DNA from: Candidatus Heimdallarchaeota archaeon
GTDB lineage: Archaea; Asgardarchaeota; Heimdallarchaeia; Heimdallarchaeales; Heimdallarchaeaceae
Length of the DNA: 64,000 nucleotides
NCBI GenBank assembly: GCA_019057815.1
Contig: JAHLWR010000009.1
Location: 1 to 64,000, forward strand
Direction: 5' to 3'
Under the pieces are notes generated by a model. That model ran no database searches and was not told the DNA's origin. It saw only the letters and a list, made by a program, of their open reading frames with translations. This document shows positions 8,812-18,286 of the stretch, piece after piece (positions within the stretch are counted from its first letter, which is position 1; each line of letters starts with the position of its first letter). The position numbers and the translations under genes were made by a program.

Positions 8812-10134
8812 ATGATCGAGTTAGATAATAAATCAACTAATAAATTGCTCAATTTTGGAAAAGGAATCTATTATAACAGTAGACTTGTTTATCAACTCTC
8901 CTTAAAGTTTGTAAGAGAATCTTTTAGAACAAGAGTTTTTATCATTTTTGCACTCCTCTTTCCAGCTGCTTTCATGTTTATCTATTCCTTTGCATTTGGC
9001 TCGTCATTTGCAACTCCAGGAACGATGAATATCTATGTTGTTAATGATGACATAGCTCCAATTGGTCATCCTATGTATGAAAATGTTATAGGAAATTATA
9101 GTAACTTTGTTTTAGAAGGTAATTATTCTAATTTCGGTGAAGCTTTAGTCAAGTTTCTAAGCAATGCTTCGTTCTCTAAAGGTGAAACAGCAGGTGATGC
9201 TATGTTTCACATTACATTAATAGATGAATATAATGAAACAATTGAAGATAGATTAAGTCGTCTTGATCAATATGGGATGATTCTTGTCTTAAGCATCCCT
9301 GATAACTTCAGCACATCTATCCTCAATCTCACTTCTTCTGTTATGATAAATGTTAAAGGTGATCCTTCACTCACGAGTTTTCTTTACGCTACAGGTCTAG
9401 TAAATGGCCTCTTTGACGCTTATTTTTCAATAGTTAGACAATTCATAGGCGATACATCAGGTAAAAGCGAAACAATTGTAGATGCTACAATAGATGTTGA
9501 AGATTGGACATGGTTTGATTTTTCAGTACCTGGACTGATCATTTTTGCGATGCTTATGACTGTTGCTGCAGTTGCCACTCAGATAACAGAGGAAGTTGAA
9601 TTTAGAACTATAGAACGATTACAATTAACTGCTATGCGTCCGGGACATTTTATAGGAGGACTTTTGGGATCTCAACTTTTTATAGGTTTATTCCAAGTCA
9701 CAGCTATGTTTGGCTTTGCTCTACTAGTCGGATTTAAAGGTGAAGGATCATTCATTCAAGCAGGATTGATTTGTTGGCTATCGATTCTGCCCATTACAGC
9801 CATAGGATTCATGGTCGGTGGACTTGTGAAAAAATCACAAATGGCTAGTGCTGTTGCAACCTTAATCGCTGTTCCTTTAAGTTTCCTTACTGGAGCGTTC
9901 TTTCCTCTCGATAATCCTACAATAATAGAGAATTTCTTTGGTCACAAATTCGGTCTTTTTGACTTTCTTCCCATGCGTCACTCTGTAACTATGATGCAAA
10001 GAATATTAATTTACCAAGAACCTTTAAGCAATCTTACTTATGAACTCACAATGTTCTTATGCCTTTCAGCTATCTATTTATTAATAGGATTAGCAATCGT
10101 TACTCTATTCAAACTCAGATCGAAAAAAGAGTAA
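8812..10134 (+). CDS. ABC-2 type permease
   Basis: A 440-residue permease with one N-terminal helix (about 38-62), a large external domain (about 65-230), then five or six helices (about 240-430). It carries the typical ABC-2 stretch EEVEFRTIERLQLTAMRPGHFIGG, similar to the conserved region before the core helices of ABC-2 permeases. It starts one base after the ATPase stop, so the two are co-transcribed and form one exporter. Substrate unknown. Confidence 0.88.
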   Translation: MIELDNKSTNKLLNFGKGIYYNSRLVYQLSLKFVRESFRTRVFIIFALLFPAAFMFIYSFAFGSSFATPGTMNIYVVNDDIAPIGHPMYENVIGNYSNFVLEGNYSNFGEALVKFLSNASFSKGETAGDAMFHITLIDEYNETIEDRLSRLDQYGMILVLSIPDNFSTSILNLTSSVMINVKGDPSLTSFLYATGLVNGLFDAYFSIVRQFIGDTSGKSETIVDATIDVEDWTWFDFSVPGLIIFAMLMTVAAVATQITEEVEFRTIERLQLTAMRPGHFIGGLLGSQLFIGLFQVTAMFGFALLVGFKGEGSFIQAGLICWLSILPITAIGFMVGGLVKKSQMASAVATLIAVPLSFLTGAFFPLDNPTIIENFFGHKFGLFDFLPMRHSVTMMQRILIYQEPLSNLTYELTMFLCLSAIYLLIGLAIVTLFKLRSKKE

Positions 10135-10135
10135 A

Positions 10136-10170
10136 ATTTTTCTTTATTTTTCTTTTTTTCCTTCAACATA
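10136..10170 (+). terminator. T-rich terminator of the ABC-2 operon
   Basis: Successive T-runs (atttttcttta, tttttcttttttt) begin two bases after the permease stop codon. Confidence 0.45.
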
Positions 10171-10339
10171 ATTCAACTACATAAAACTAAAAAGTTTGAT
10201 TTCGTTAGTTTGAGCCCTGAAATCACAAACTTTTGTATAATGTTTGAGATTAGAAAAAATGTATTTATTTCTTTAGTAGTTATTTTCTTTTCTTTGGATA
10301 AAACTTTTATTGTTCTAATTACTACCTTTGAATTATACT

Positions 10340-11098
10340 ATGAGTGTCACTAAATCTATTTATCCTTCACATTCAGATCTAGTAAGCAATAAATTCATTT
10401 TAATGTCTTTTATTGTTTCTTGTGTTTCAGCCATCTTCTCTCTAGCTTCCTCAATATTCTTAGTTTCAGTAAATCCTCTGGATCCTATTTTTTGTATTGT
10501 ATTTGAAGAATCTGGAAAAAGATTTGCCATGTCTTTAGCAATTCCTCATTTCTTGAGTTTGTTTTTCCAGATAATTATTCTTACAATCATCTCTATATTT
10601 TGCATTAAATTTTTCATCATATCCAAAAATATCCCAGAGATAAGACAAAAACTGGTTAAAGTGATATTTTCAATAATTCTTTCAATTCTTCTCATAACAA
10701 TCATTTTAGTAATTATCAGTGTTTTAGTTCTTCATTCACTTACTTTTGTTCCTTCGATTCAGTTGAATGATTCTCTTTTTAATAGAATATGGAGTTTAAT
10801 TGATATTCTCGGTGGTTATGTTTTCTTTGCAATTTTACTTAGCATTTTTATAAATTTGATAATCTTTTGCTTAGTAGATTTTCTGAGAAATCAGTCACCT
10901 ACCCCTGAGATGCGATTAATGATTTTCATAGCTATTTTCATATTTATTCTACTACTTCACACTTTGATTTTCAAAGTAATAGAAATAAACATGATGGATA
11001 AAATTAATAATTTTACTAACTATTTCATTCTATTTCTCAGCTTTGGATTGTTAAGCTTTAGTTTTTTTGATTATAATAAATCCAAGAAAATCAAATAA
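10340..11098 (+). CDS. Uncharacterised multi-helix membrane protein
   Basis: About 252 residues with six predicted membrane helices (first MSFIVSCVSAIFSLASS, last ILFLSFGLLSFSFF) and short loops. No motif is recognised. The ATG at 10340 is preferred; an in-frame TTG at 10328 would add four residues. It stands alone between the ABC-2 operon and a convergent MFS gene. No function is proposed. Confidence 0.6.
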   Translation: MSVTKSIYPSHSDLVSNKFILMSFIVSCVSAIFSLASSIFLVSVNPLDPIFCIVFEESGKRFAMSLAIPHFLSLFFQIIILTIISIFCIKFFIISKNIPEIRQKLVKVIFSIILSILLITIILVIISVLVLHSLTFVPSIQLNDSLFNRIWSLIDILGGYVFFAILLSIFINLIIFCLVDFLRNQSPTPEMRLMIFIAIFIFILLLHTLIFKVIEINMMDKINNFTNYFILFLSFGLLSFSFFDYNKSKKIK

Positions 11099-11147
11099 TT
11101 GATCAAAAAGAGAGTTAAATTGGTTAGAAATTTAACCTATACTTTTA

Positions 11148-12638
11148 TCAACTGGGAGGTTGATTTTTTATTTCTTTTTCTTGCTCTCTTTCTGGTCCTC
11201 TAAAGTAGGAGAGGACGGTTGCTAATATCGCTATAAATGCAAAAACAGCAAACATTACACGCATTGCAGGGACATAATTGATGGGATTCATTTTCTCTTT
11301 GCCATTAATATTTGAGAAAATACTTAGGTTAATGGAAAAAACAGCTGTTGCAAGAGCTGTACCTAAGGCAAAACCTACGTTAGTCGCCATACTTAGGAAA
11401 CTGTTTGCTACGCCTAATTTCTTTTTAGAAGCAGAAGACATTACTGAATTAGCATTTGGTGCTATAAAGAATCCTAAACCAACTCCAATAACTAGAGCTA
11501 TTACAACAAGTGTCCATAAAGGAACTGTCATAGTGATAAAAATTGCACCTAAAACTAATGATAAGGTGATTCCTCCCATTCCAATAGTTGCAAGATAACG
11601 CGCATCTATGGTATTAGAGAGAATTCCAGAAATTAACCCACCAACAGCTATTGCTATAGGAGCAGCCAATATAATAATACCTGTTTTGATTTGCCCATAA
11701 TCTAACATTTCTTGTAAGAAAAAAGGTAATTGATAAATAATGACACACAAACACAAATAAGCCAAAATTGCTGAAAAGATCCCAACAATAAATCGTCTGT
11801 TTTTCACAAGTTGCAAATCTATAATTGGATTCGCTGAACGTTTTTCTACAAAAAGTAAAACGAAGAACATACAAATACTGCAAGCTAAACTACTAATACC
11901 AAACAATATAGCGTTAGGCATTTCCGGATTCGCAAAGATACTTAGGCTAAATACAAAGAGAAGTAAGAATAGAGCTAAAGATACTGAACCTGGTAAATCT
12001 GCTTTTCTGATTTTTGATTCATTCTGAGTGAATGAAGGAATCGCTATTTGAACCCAAACTAGTCCAATAATTCCAATTGGGACATTAACAAGAAATATGC
12101 TGTTCCATCCAAATTTTTCTGTTAGCACTCCTCCAAGAATAGGACCCAAGGTTACTCCTAAAGCAATAACAAACGCGTTAAGACCTATAGCTGTTCCTCT
12201 GTTCTTGGGCGTAGTTAAGCGCGTTATGATTGCCATGCCATTCGCAATTAATCCTGCCGCACCTATGCCTTGTAATATTCTAGAAAGAATTAGAAGTGTT
12301 AAAGTGTTCGAGAAGAAACACAGCAATGAACCAATAGTGAAAACTAGCATCCCTATTTGGAAAATAAGCTTATTACTAATTCTATCACCAAGATCCCCAG
12401 CAATTGCTGAAAAAGCAATCATAGCCAGTAAATAGGATAAAATGACCCACTGAATTAGATATTGTTCAACCTTAAGCGAATCTTTCATTGTTTTAAGGCT
12501 GATGTTGACAATTGTACCATCAAGCGAAGCTAGAAAAACACCTATTCCTGTTGCACTAATCAAAACGCTAATCCTGATGTTCTTTTGAGTGGGTGATGAA
12601 GTGCCAATAGATGGAGATTCTTTAGAATCCATTGACAT
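11148..12638 (-). CDS. MFS drug/metabolite exporter, 14-helix (DHA2-like)
   Basis: A 496-residue major facilitator. Features of the EmrB/QacA-like 14-helix group are visible: LDGTIVNISLKTM in helix 1, motif A as GDLGDRISNK after helix 2, RILQGIGAAGLIANGMAII in helix 4, and motif C-like LGVTLGPILGGVLTEKFGW in helix 5. These are proton-coupled exporters of drugs or metabolites in the cytoplasmic membrane. The gene is isolated, with T-rich sequence beyond its stop. Substrate unknown. Confidence 0.88.
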   Translation of the reverse strand: MSMDSKESPSIGTSSPTQKNIRISVLISATGIGVFLASLDGTIVNISLKTMKDSLKVEQYLIQWVILSYLLAMIAFSAIAGDLGDRISNKLIFQIGMLVFTIGSLLCFFSNTLTLLILSRILQGIGAAGLIANGMAIITRLTTPKNRGTAIGLNAFVIALGVTLGPILGGVLTEKFGWNSIFLVNVPIGIIGLVWVQIAIPSFTQNESKIRKADLPGSVSLALFLLLFVFSLSIFANPEMPNAILFGISSLACSICMFFVLLFVEKRSANPIIDLQLVKNRRFIVGIFSAILAYLCLCVIIYQLPFFLQEMLDYGQIKTGIIILAAPIAIAVGGLISGILSNTIDARYLATIGMGGITLSLVLGAIFITMTVPLWTLVVIALVIGVGLGFFIAPNANSVMSSASKKKLGVANSFLSMATNVGFALGTALATAVFSINLSIFSNINGKEKMNPINYVPAMRVMFAVFAFIAILATVLSYFRGPEREQEKEIKNQPPS

Positions 12639-13199
12639 TGCTATTCATATCTTTCTAATATACTTTCCCCACATTTGTTAAATAAGTACTAGAAAGAGAA
12701 ATTATATATAAAAATAGAAATAAGAAGAAAGGATTTTCTTCCTTTGATTTAATCCTTTATTTTCGTTTCCGTTTTATTACTATAGTAGCAACAAAAGGAA
12801 CTGAAAAAACTAAAACAGTAGTAAGGAAAGTAGATCTTGGGACCATTAGTTTCTATTTCACTTTCATTTTCTGTGTTTTTTCAGATATTTTTGACTGATG
12901 ATTGTTACTCCAACTATTGACAAATATAAGGTTAAACCACTACTTTTCTCTGTTACAACAGATTTTCCTAGAATGAAGGTTAAATAACAAACGAATTCAT
13001 TACCTAAATTCAGTTTATATATTTAAACAAAAAAATTGTTGTTGTAAGTTCCTTTTTTTTCAAAGTTAAATGAGTGTAAATTTTCTCCTTTTATAATCTA
13101 GAATGACTGCTCCTACCTAAGAAGGAGCTTCATATTACAAACTTTTTATATTAGAATAAATACCACTTATAATAACATACTCAAAGAGGTTTATTAATA
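12639..13199. other. 561-bp intergenic region with a possible gene remnant and a repeat
   Basis: On the minus strand 12846-12757 reads as a 29-residue hydrophobic segment ending in KRKRK and a stop, like the membrane anchor that closes surface proteins in this window. No upstream coding sequence is attached, so it may be the last trace of a lost surface-protein gene. The region also holds one copy of a 28-bp repeat (13075-13102), a small hairpin (GCTCCT/AGGAGC, 13109-13128), and a TATA-like TTTTTATATTA near 13141-13152 serving the next gene. Confidence 0.4.
13075..13102 (+). repeat. 28-bp dispersed repeat, copy A
   Basis: It begins tgtaaattttctcc and ends ctaga; the copy at 16595-16622 differs at one base. 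Both copies lie upstream of plus-strand genes and contain CTTTTATA, a TATA-like core, so a shared promoter element is possible. Confidence 0.55.
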
Positions 13200-16100
13200 A
13201 TGACTCAAAATAAGACAAGGAAATTTCTAACGGTTTTAATTTTAACTACATTTATTATCAGTATTAGTATTAATTATACTTCGCTGATTTCCTCAAATAT
13301 TGAAAATGTACAAACTGAATTGCTTGATTCATTCAAACAAGGAGATGTACAAGCTGAAAATCCTCATATTATGGATCTAATATATACTGTTGGTATTTTA
13401 GACTCGACAGATAGGGGATCATACTTCACTGGTGGAGGTAGCAATGATTTCAATTCGATTAATAATGGTTTAATTAGTAATGGTATAACTACAGCTATTC
13501 TAACAAACGCTGATATTATTGCTGGAGAATTAGCAACAGTAGGATTATTTATTCTAATTGATAATGTTCCAAATGATGATGCTTCTGAAGTTCTTAAAAC
13601 TTGGTGTTTAAATGGAGGAGCAATAATATCTTTCGATAGTAGTATCTGTTTTCTTAATTGGGCAGGTTTGCTACCACAGGAATCTGCTGGGACAAATGGT
13701 TATAATACCTATTGGGACTATGATTCACCGAGTTCAGGAGTTGTTATTGATAACTCACATCCTGTAATGAAAAGCTATTTAATCGATGAAACCATCTATG
13801 GTACTTCTGGTGACGCTCAATATTTTTCATCTTCCTTAGTAGGAACTAGTATTTATCCATATTACACTCCTTTAGTAAAATCATCTGTAGGAAGTGATTA
13901 TGATCTTGTTGTTGCTTTAGACTCACCTTTTAGTGGTAGAGTAGTACAACATTGGGATTCTCATCATTGGACAACCAGCTCTAACCAACAAATGATATTA
14001 GATGCAATAAATTGGACAATTATTGGATCTTCTGGTAGTAACGATATTTTTGTAACATTAGAAGTGCCTTCTCCAATTTACATCGATGAAACCTTTTCAA
14101 TTGATGCTACTATTGGAAATTATGGTGCATATAATGAAACTGATGTTGAGCTTATTTTAGAACTTGATGGTGTTCCAGTATCTGGTACTCCATTAATCAT
14201 TCCAACTCTTAATATTGGTGAAACTTACACTTTTACATATAGTTGGACACCAGTTGTAGTTGGGAATTATAATTTCACAGCTATCGCAACTCCAGTGTTT
14301 AACGAAAGCTACATATCAAATAACTATGTCACTAAGATTATTCCGGTGTTAGATTCCTCAAATTCTCTAGGTTTTGTATACTCTCATGGTGAAAATACTC
14401 TTGATTCTTCTTTGAAGTCTTACTATGAAGGTTTAGGTTATACTGTAACTGATATATATTCAACTCTAACAGAAAGCCTATTAAATAGTTTTAGTCATAT
14501 TTTCATCAGTGAATCTGGTTCTGCTTGGATAGCAAGTGAAATCATTGCATTAGAAAATTATATTATTAGTGGAGGAGTTGTTGTTTCTATTGCAGATAGT
14601 CCTGCTTCTGATGGAATAATACAGATTGCTAGCACGTATGGAATTAATTTCACAGGTCTTTCAACAGGTTCAAGTGGTACTACAAGCGTTTTAGACTTTA
14701 ACCACCCCTTAATGGACGGTGTGACATCTTTATACCTCGATAGTGTATATAACGCTCTAGAACTAGATGGTTCTGCACTACCAATCATATGGGATAGTAC
14801 AGGAACTGGCATTTATGGGGCTATAGCTTCTATTGGAGTAGGATATTTAATTGTCCTATCTGATGATTTTGATGATGTTTTATATGATCAAGATAATGAA
14901 ATATTATTTGCTAACATACTAAATCAAATACACTTTGATCACGATTTAACTGTTAATCTAGACTTGCCAGCAAAGGCCAATATTGGTAAAATGCACACTA
15001 TTACAGCTTCCGTAGAAAACTCAGGAACAAATCCAGAAACTGACGTGAGTATCTATATTTACCTAAATGAATTAATTGTAGCTTCTAATACAGAGGTCTC
15101 TGCTCTTGAGGTTGGTGAGAGTTTAAACATTAGCTACAATTGGGTTCCTTTGACAGAAGGTTCTTACAATTTCACAGCTTATTCTCCTCCAAAAGTAGAT
15201 GAAGGAAATCTTCAGAATAATAAGATAACGAAGATTGTGAATGTAGTTGATATTAGAAACTATCTTGTGGAAGAAACAACATATTCATGGTTTGATGCCT
15301 ATGAAAATGGAGATAATTTATATATATCTGGTGATAACACTTTTGGAGTAATAGATTTACCTTTTGATTTTCCATTCTACGGTGGGATATTTAGTAATAT
15401 TTATGTGAGTTCAAATGGATGGTTATCCTTCTATGATACAAGTCCTGTTGATTCTTCAAACCCAACATTTCCGACAGAATTCTATAATTATGTTGTTTCT
15501 CCATTCTGGTTTGATTTAGAAGCGGATAATAATATTTATGTTTGGAGTTTCTTTGGTTGTGTTGTTATTGAATTCCATGACTTTTATTACGATTATGGAG
15601 CTTCTGCAGGAACATTTGAAGTAATTCTTTTCTCTAATGGAGACATTATTTTCCAATACCAAGATATTTACACTGACGATGGTGTTACTGTTGGATTAAA
15701 CTATGGGTTAGATTTAGAATATTCTACTAGTTACACTGATGGTTTAGAAGGATTAAGTAACCTTGCGTTGAAATTTACTTATGAGGTAGATGATGAAACT
15801 AGTCCAACAATCTCTTCTCCACCCGATGTTGTATATGTTCTAGACGAAACAGGAAATACTATTAGTTGGACAGCAAGTGGTAAGAACTCTAGTGTTTATT
15901 TTATTACTAGAGATGGCGTAGAAATATCCTCTGGAGATTGGGAAAATGGAGTGCCAATCACAATAGATATCGATGATTTAGCTTTAGGAACTTATGTTTA
16001 CAAAATAACGGTGATTGATAGTGAAGGAAATTATAGCACAGATGTTGTAAAAGTGACTGTTATTAATCCTGATTCAACCTCTCCAACCTTAACTAGTCCA

Positions 16101-16454
16101 AGTGATCTTACATACATAGAGGGTGAAATACGTAATACTATTAGTTGGACTGCAAGTGATGCATATCCTAGTACTTATGTTGTCACAAGAGATGGCATAG
16201 AAATATCTTCTGGAAATTGGATCTCAGGTGATTCTATTAGTATTAATGTTGATGGACTTGAATCTGGAACATATATTTTCAAAATCACTGTATATGATCT
16301 ACTAAGAAATTCAAATTCAGATGTTGTAACAGTTACAGTAGAACCTGTTTCCACTGAAACACCTGTATCTACCACTGAAACTGGAGGATTTGTAATGCTT
16401 ATTTCGTTATTGTCATTAATAAGTGTAATTACAATTATGAAAAGGAGAAAATAA
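13200..16454 (+). CDS. Modular cell-surface protein with CARDB-like and Ig-like domains
   Basis: 1084 residues. There is a signal segment (about 10-31), then a Rossmann-like glutamine-amidotransferase-fold-like module (about 55-270: VGILDSTDRGSYF, LFILIDNVPNDD, LNGGAIISFDS). A CARDB-like beta domain follows (about 280-385, NYGAYNETDVELIL), then a second Rossmann-like module (about 390-575) and a second CARDB-like domain (about 580-685). Next is a nidogen-like beta region (FPFYGGIFSNIYVSSNGWLS, about 715-865). Two near-identical Ig-like repeats carry NTISWTAS and TRDGIEISSGNW-type motifs (about 870-1055). A C-terminal membrane helix with KRRK closes it. It is probably an anchored adhesin or envelope protein; the first half is an internal duplication. 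No catalytic residues were recognised. Confidence 0.75.
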   Translation: MTQNKTRKFLTVLILTTFIISISINYTSLISSNIENVQTELLDSFKQGDVQAENPHIMDLIYTVGILDSTDRGSYFTGGGSNDFNSINNGLISNGITTAILTNADIIAGELATVGLFILIDNVPNDDASEVLKTWCLNGGAIISFDSSICFLNWAGLLPQESAGTNGYNTYWDYDSPSSGVVIDNSHPVMKSYLIDETIYGTSGDAQYFSSSLVGTSIYPYYTPLVKSSVGSDYDLVVALDSPFSGRVVQHWDSHHWTTSSNQQMILDAINWTIIGSSGSNDIFVTLEVPSPIYIDETFSIDATIGNYGAYNETDVELILELDGVPVSGTPLIIPTLNIGETYTFTYSWTPVVVGNYNFTAIATPVFNESYISNNYVTKIIPVLDSSNSLGFVYSHGENTLDSSLKSYYEGLGYTVTDIYSTLTESLLNSFSHIFISESGSAWIASEIIALENYIISGGVVVSIADSPASDGIIQIASTYGINFTGLSTGSSGTTSVLDFNHPLMDGVTSLYLDSVYNALELDGSALPIIWDSTGTGIYGAIASIGVGYLIVLSDDFDDVLYDQDNEILFANILNQIHFDHDLTVNLDLPAKANIGKMHTITASVENSGTNPETDVSIYIYLNELIVASNTEVSALEVGESLNISYNWVPLTEGSYNFTAYSPPKVDEGNLQNNKITKIVNVVDIRNYLVEETTYSWFDAYENGDNLYISGDNTFGVIDLPFDFPFYGGIFSNIYVSSNGWLSFYDTSPVDSSNPTFPTEFYNYVVSPFWFDLEADNNIYVWSFFGCVVIEFHDFYYDYGASAGTFEVILFSNGDIIFQYQDIYTDDGVTVGLNYGLDLEYSTSYTDGLEGLSNLALKFTYEVDDETSPTISSPPDVVYVLDETGNTISWTASGKNSSVYFITRDGVEISSGDWENGVPITIDIDDLALGTYVYKITVIDSEGNYSTDVVKVTVINPDSTSPTLTSPSDLTYIEGEIRNTISWTASDAYPSTYVVTRDGIEISSGNWISGDSISINVDGLESGTYIFKITVYDLLRNSNSDVVTVTVEPVSTETPVSTTETGGFVMLISLLSLISVITIMKRRK

Positions 16455-16875
16455 AGCTATAATAAATCAACAAAAACTCTCTCTCTTTCTTTACATTTTC
16501 TCTTTTTCTCTAACATAAGGTTCAAAATCAATAATTAATTCATTTTCATTTCTTAGCAAAAGCATGTTTGTGTCAGTATTCCTTTCGTGAAGATTGTAAA
16601 TTTTCTCCTTTTATACTCTAGATAAAATTTTCGTGAGCTTTATTTATTCACCATTAACTAACCTTATACATGGAAACCTTATTTGATACCTTCATCTCAA
16701 AAATTAAAGAAAAAAGAGCAAGAGACTTTAAAATTTATCATCTTGGGATTCTTTTATTTCAATAGGTGTTTAAACAAGACAGAAAAACACAAATAAATAC
16801 TGATAATAATCAACGAAAAATAATAAGTATAACTAAAGAAAGGATTAAAATAGATAATATTTTAGCAATTATCAT
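16455..16875. other. 421-bp intergenic region
   Basis: It starts with a T/C-rich terminator-like tract (about 16478-16515). The second copy of the 28-bp repeat lies at 16595-16622. A 31-codon open frame (16670-16765, starting METLFDTFISKIKEK) sits upstream of the antiporter; nothing shows it is translated. Nothing else was recognised. Confidence 0.4.
16595..16622 (+). repeat. 28-bp dispersed repeat, copy B
   Basis: It has one mismatch to 13075-13102 and the same orientation. It contains a TATA-like CTTTTATAC core about 250 bases before the antiporter start. Confidence 0.55.
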
Positions 16876-18231
16876 ATGCTTATTCCGGAAATGGGTTTAA
16901 TTATTCTTCAAATAGGCTCAATATTGGTAGTAGGTTTTATAAGCGCATTTCTATTTAAAAAACTAAAAATTCCACAGGTATTAGGTTTTATTATTGTTGG
17001 TATTTTGATAAGCATACCTAATATGTATTGGTTTGAATTTATTTCCTTTGAAGCTATTGACACTCTTATGCCTTTAGTTGTTACCATAGCTCTGGGATTG
17101 ATAGGTTTTAATATAGGAGCTGAGCTCTCATGGGAAAAACTCAAGCAAATAGATAAAAAGATTTTATTCATTCTCTTTTCAGAGAGCATAGGTTCATTTC
17201 TATTAGTCTCACTTCTAGTTGGTTTATTAACAAATCTAGGTTGGAGTTTTGCCTTTATTCTTGGAGCTTTAGCAAGTGCAACAGCTCCTGCAGCTACAGC
17301 AGAAGTCCTGTGGGAGTATAAATCAAAAGGTCCATTAACACAAGCTATTCTCTTCATCTTAGCTATTGATGATATAATAGCAATCATTCTAGTTCAGGTA
17401 ACAACTCAAGTTGCAAAAAGCCAAATACCTGGAGAAACATTCAGTGGATCTTCTATTGTGTTAGATTTTACAAAGGAAGTTCTTTTGGCTATTTTAATAG
17501 GCATTATTGCAGGTATTGCTATCAGTTGGGCTATAAAACGCGTAAAACATCATGGAGAGATTCTAGAAGTTACAATTGGTACTTTGGTTGCTTTAATTGG
17601 TTTTTCTATGTTCATAGGAACATCTGCCATTCTCGTTACCATGTTTTTAGGAATCTTGATAATGTCATTTGCAAAACAAAAGGAAAAAGAAACAAAAATG
17701 ATTTTTCAAGAAATCTCAAAATTGAGCTCTCCTATTATAGCTTTTTTCTTTATCCTAGTAGGATTTAATATGGATTTTAGTTATATCAAGTACATTGGAA
17801 TAATAGGCTCAATATATCTAATAGGACGAGTAGTAGGAAAAATAGGTTTTGCTAACATTACAGCAAGAATCACAAAATTGCCAAAAGAAATTAAAAGCAA
17901 CATAGGTTTTTGTTTATTAACGCAAGGAGGAGTAGCTTTAGGTTTAGCTGTACATATTAACACAGTTTTTCTGGGGACGATTTTCGAAGAGCAAGCAAGG
18001 ATAGTTCTTGCAGTAGTAACTGGAACCATTATAGTAGTTGAAATTGCTGGACCTCTTCTAGTTAAGTGGGCTATTCATAGAGCTGGTGAAGTGGGAGTAG
18101 AAGATCAACAAAACGGAATTCTCACAGGATTAAATGGTGTGGAGAAAACAGATAATAACGAAGTTGATATTGAAAAAGATTCAAATATTAAACAAGAAGA
18201 GAATAATAAAAATGATTCAAAAAGTGGTTAA
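16876..18231 (+). CDS. Cation/proton antiporter (CPA2, KefB-like)
   Basis: A 451-residue protein with 12-13 membrane helices over the first 400 residues. CPA2 hallmarks are seen: the N-terminal KKLKIPQVLGFIIVGILI, GFNIGAEL in helix 3-4, LGALASATAPAATAEVLWEY, and ILAIDDIIAIILVQV with the paired aspartates of electrogenic exchangers. QGGVALGLAVHI lies near the end of the transport domain. The acidic, lysine- and asparagine-rich tail (about 415-451) carries no TrkA-N domain, so KefB-type nucleotide gating is absent. It probably exchanges Na+ or K+ for H+ across the cytoplasmic membrane. Confidence 0.85.
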   Translation: MLIPEMGLIILQIGSILVVGFISAFLFKKLKIPQVLGFIIVGILISIPNMYWFEFISFEAIDTLMPLVVTIALGLIGFNIGAELSWEKLKQIDKKILFILFSESIGSFLLVSLLVGLLTNLGWSFAFILGALASATAPAATAEVLWEYKSKGPLTQAILFILAIDDIIAIILVQVTTQVAKSQIPGETFSGSSIVLDFTKEVLLAILIGIIAGIAISWAIKRVKHHGEILEVTIGTLVALIGFSMFIGTSAILVTMFLGILIMSFAKQKEKETKMIFQEISKLSSPIIAFFFILVGFNMDFSYIKYIGIIGSIYLIGRVVGKIGFANITARITKLPKEIKSNIGFCLLTQGGVALGLAVHINTVFLGTIFEEQARIVLAVVTGTIIVVEIAGPLLVKWAIHRAGEVGVEDQQNGILTGLNGVEKTDNNEVDIEKDSNIKQEENNKNDSKSG

Positions 18232-18286
18232 ATAGAGTAAAAGGTTAACCTTACAAAAAACAATAAGGCGCAATGACACAGTAACT

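Noticed and set aside
16670-16765. 31-codon frame upstream of the antiporter as a gene
   Set aside because: No ribosome site or recognisable family; left as a note in the intergenic description.
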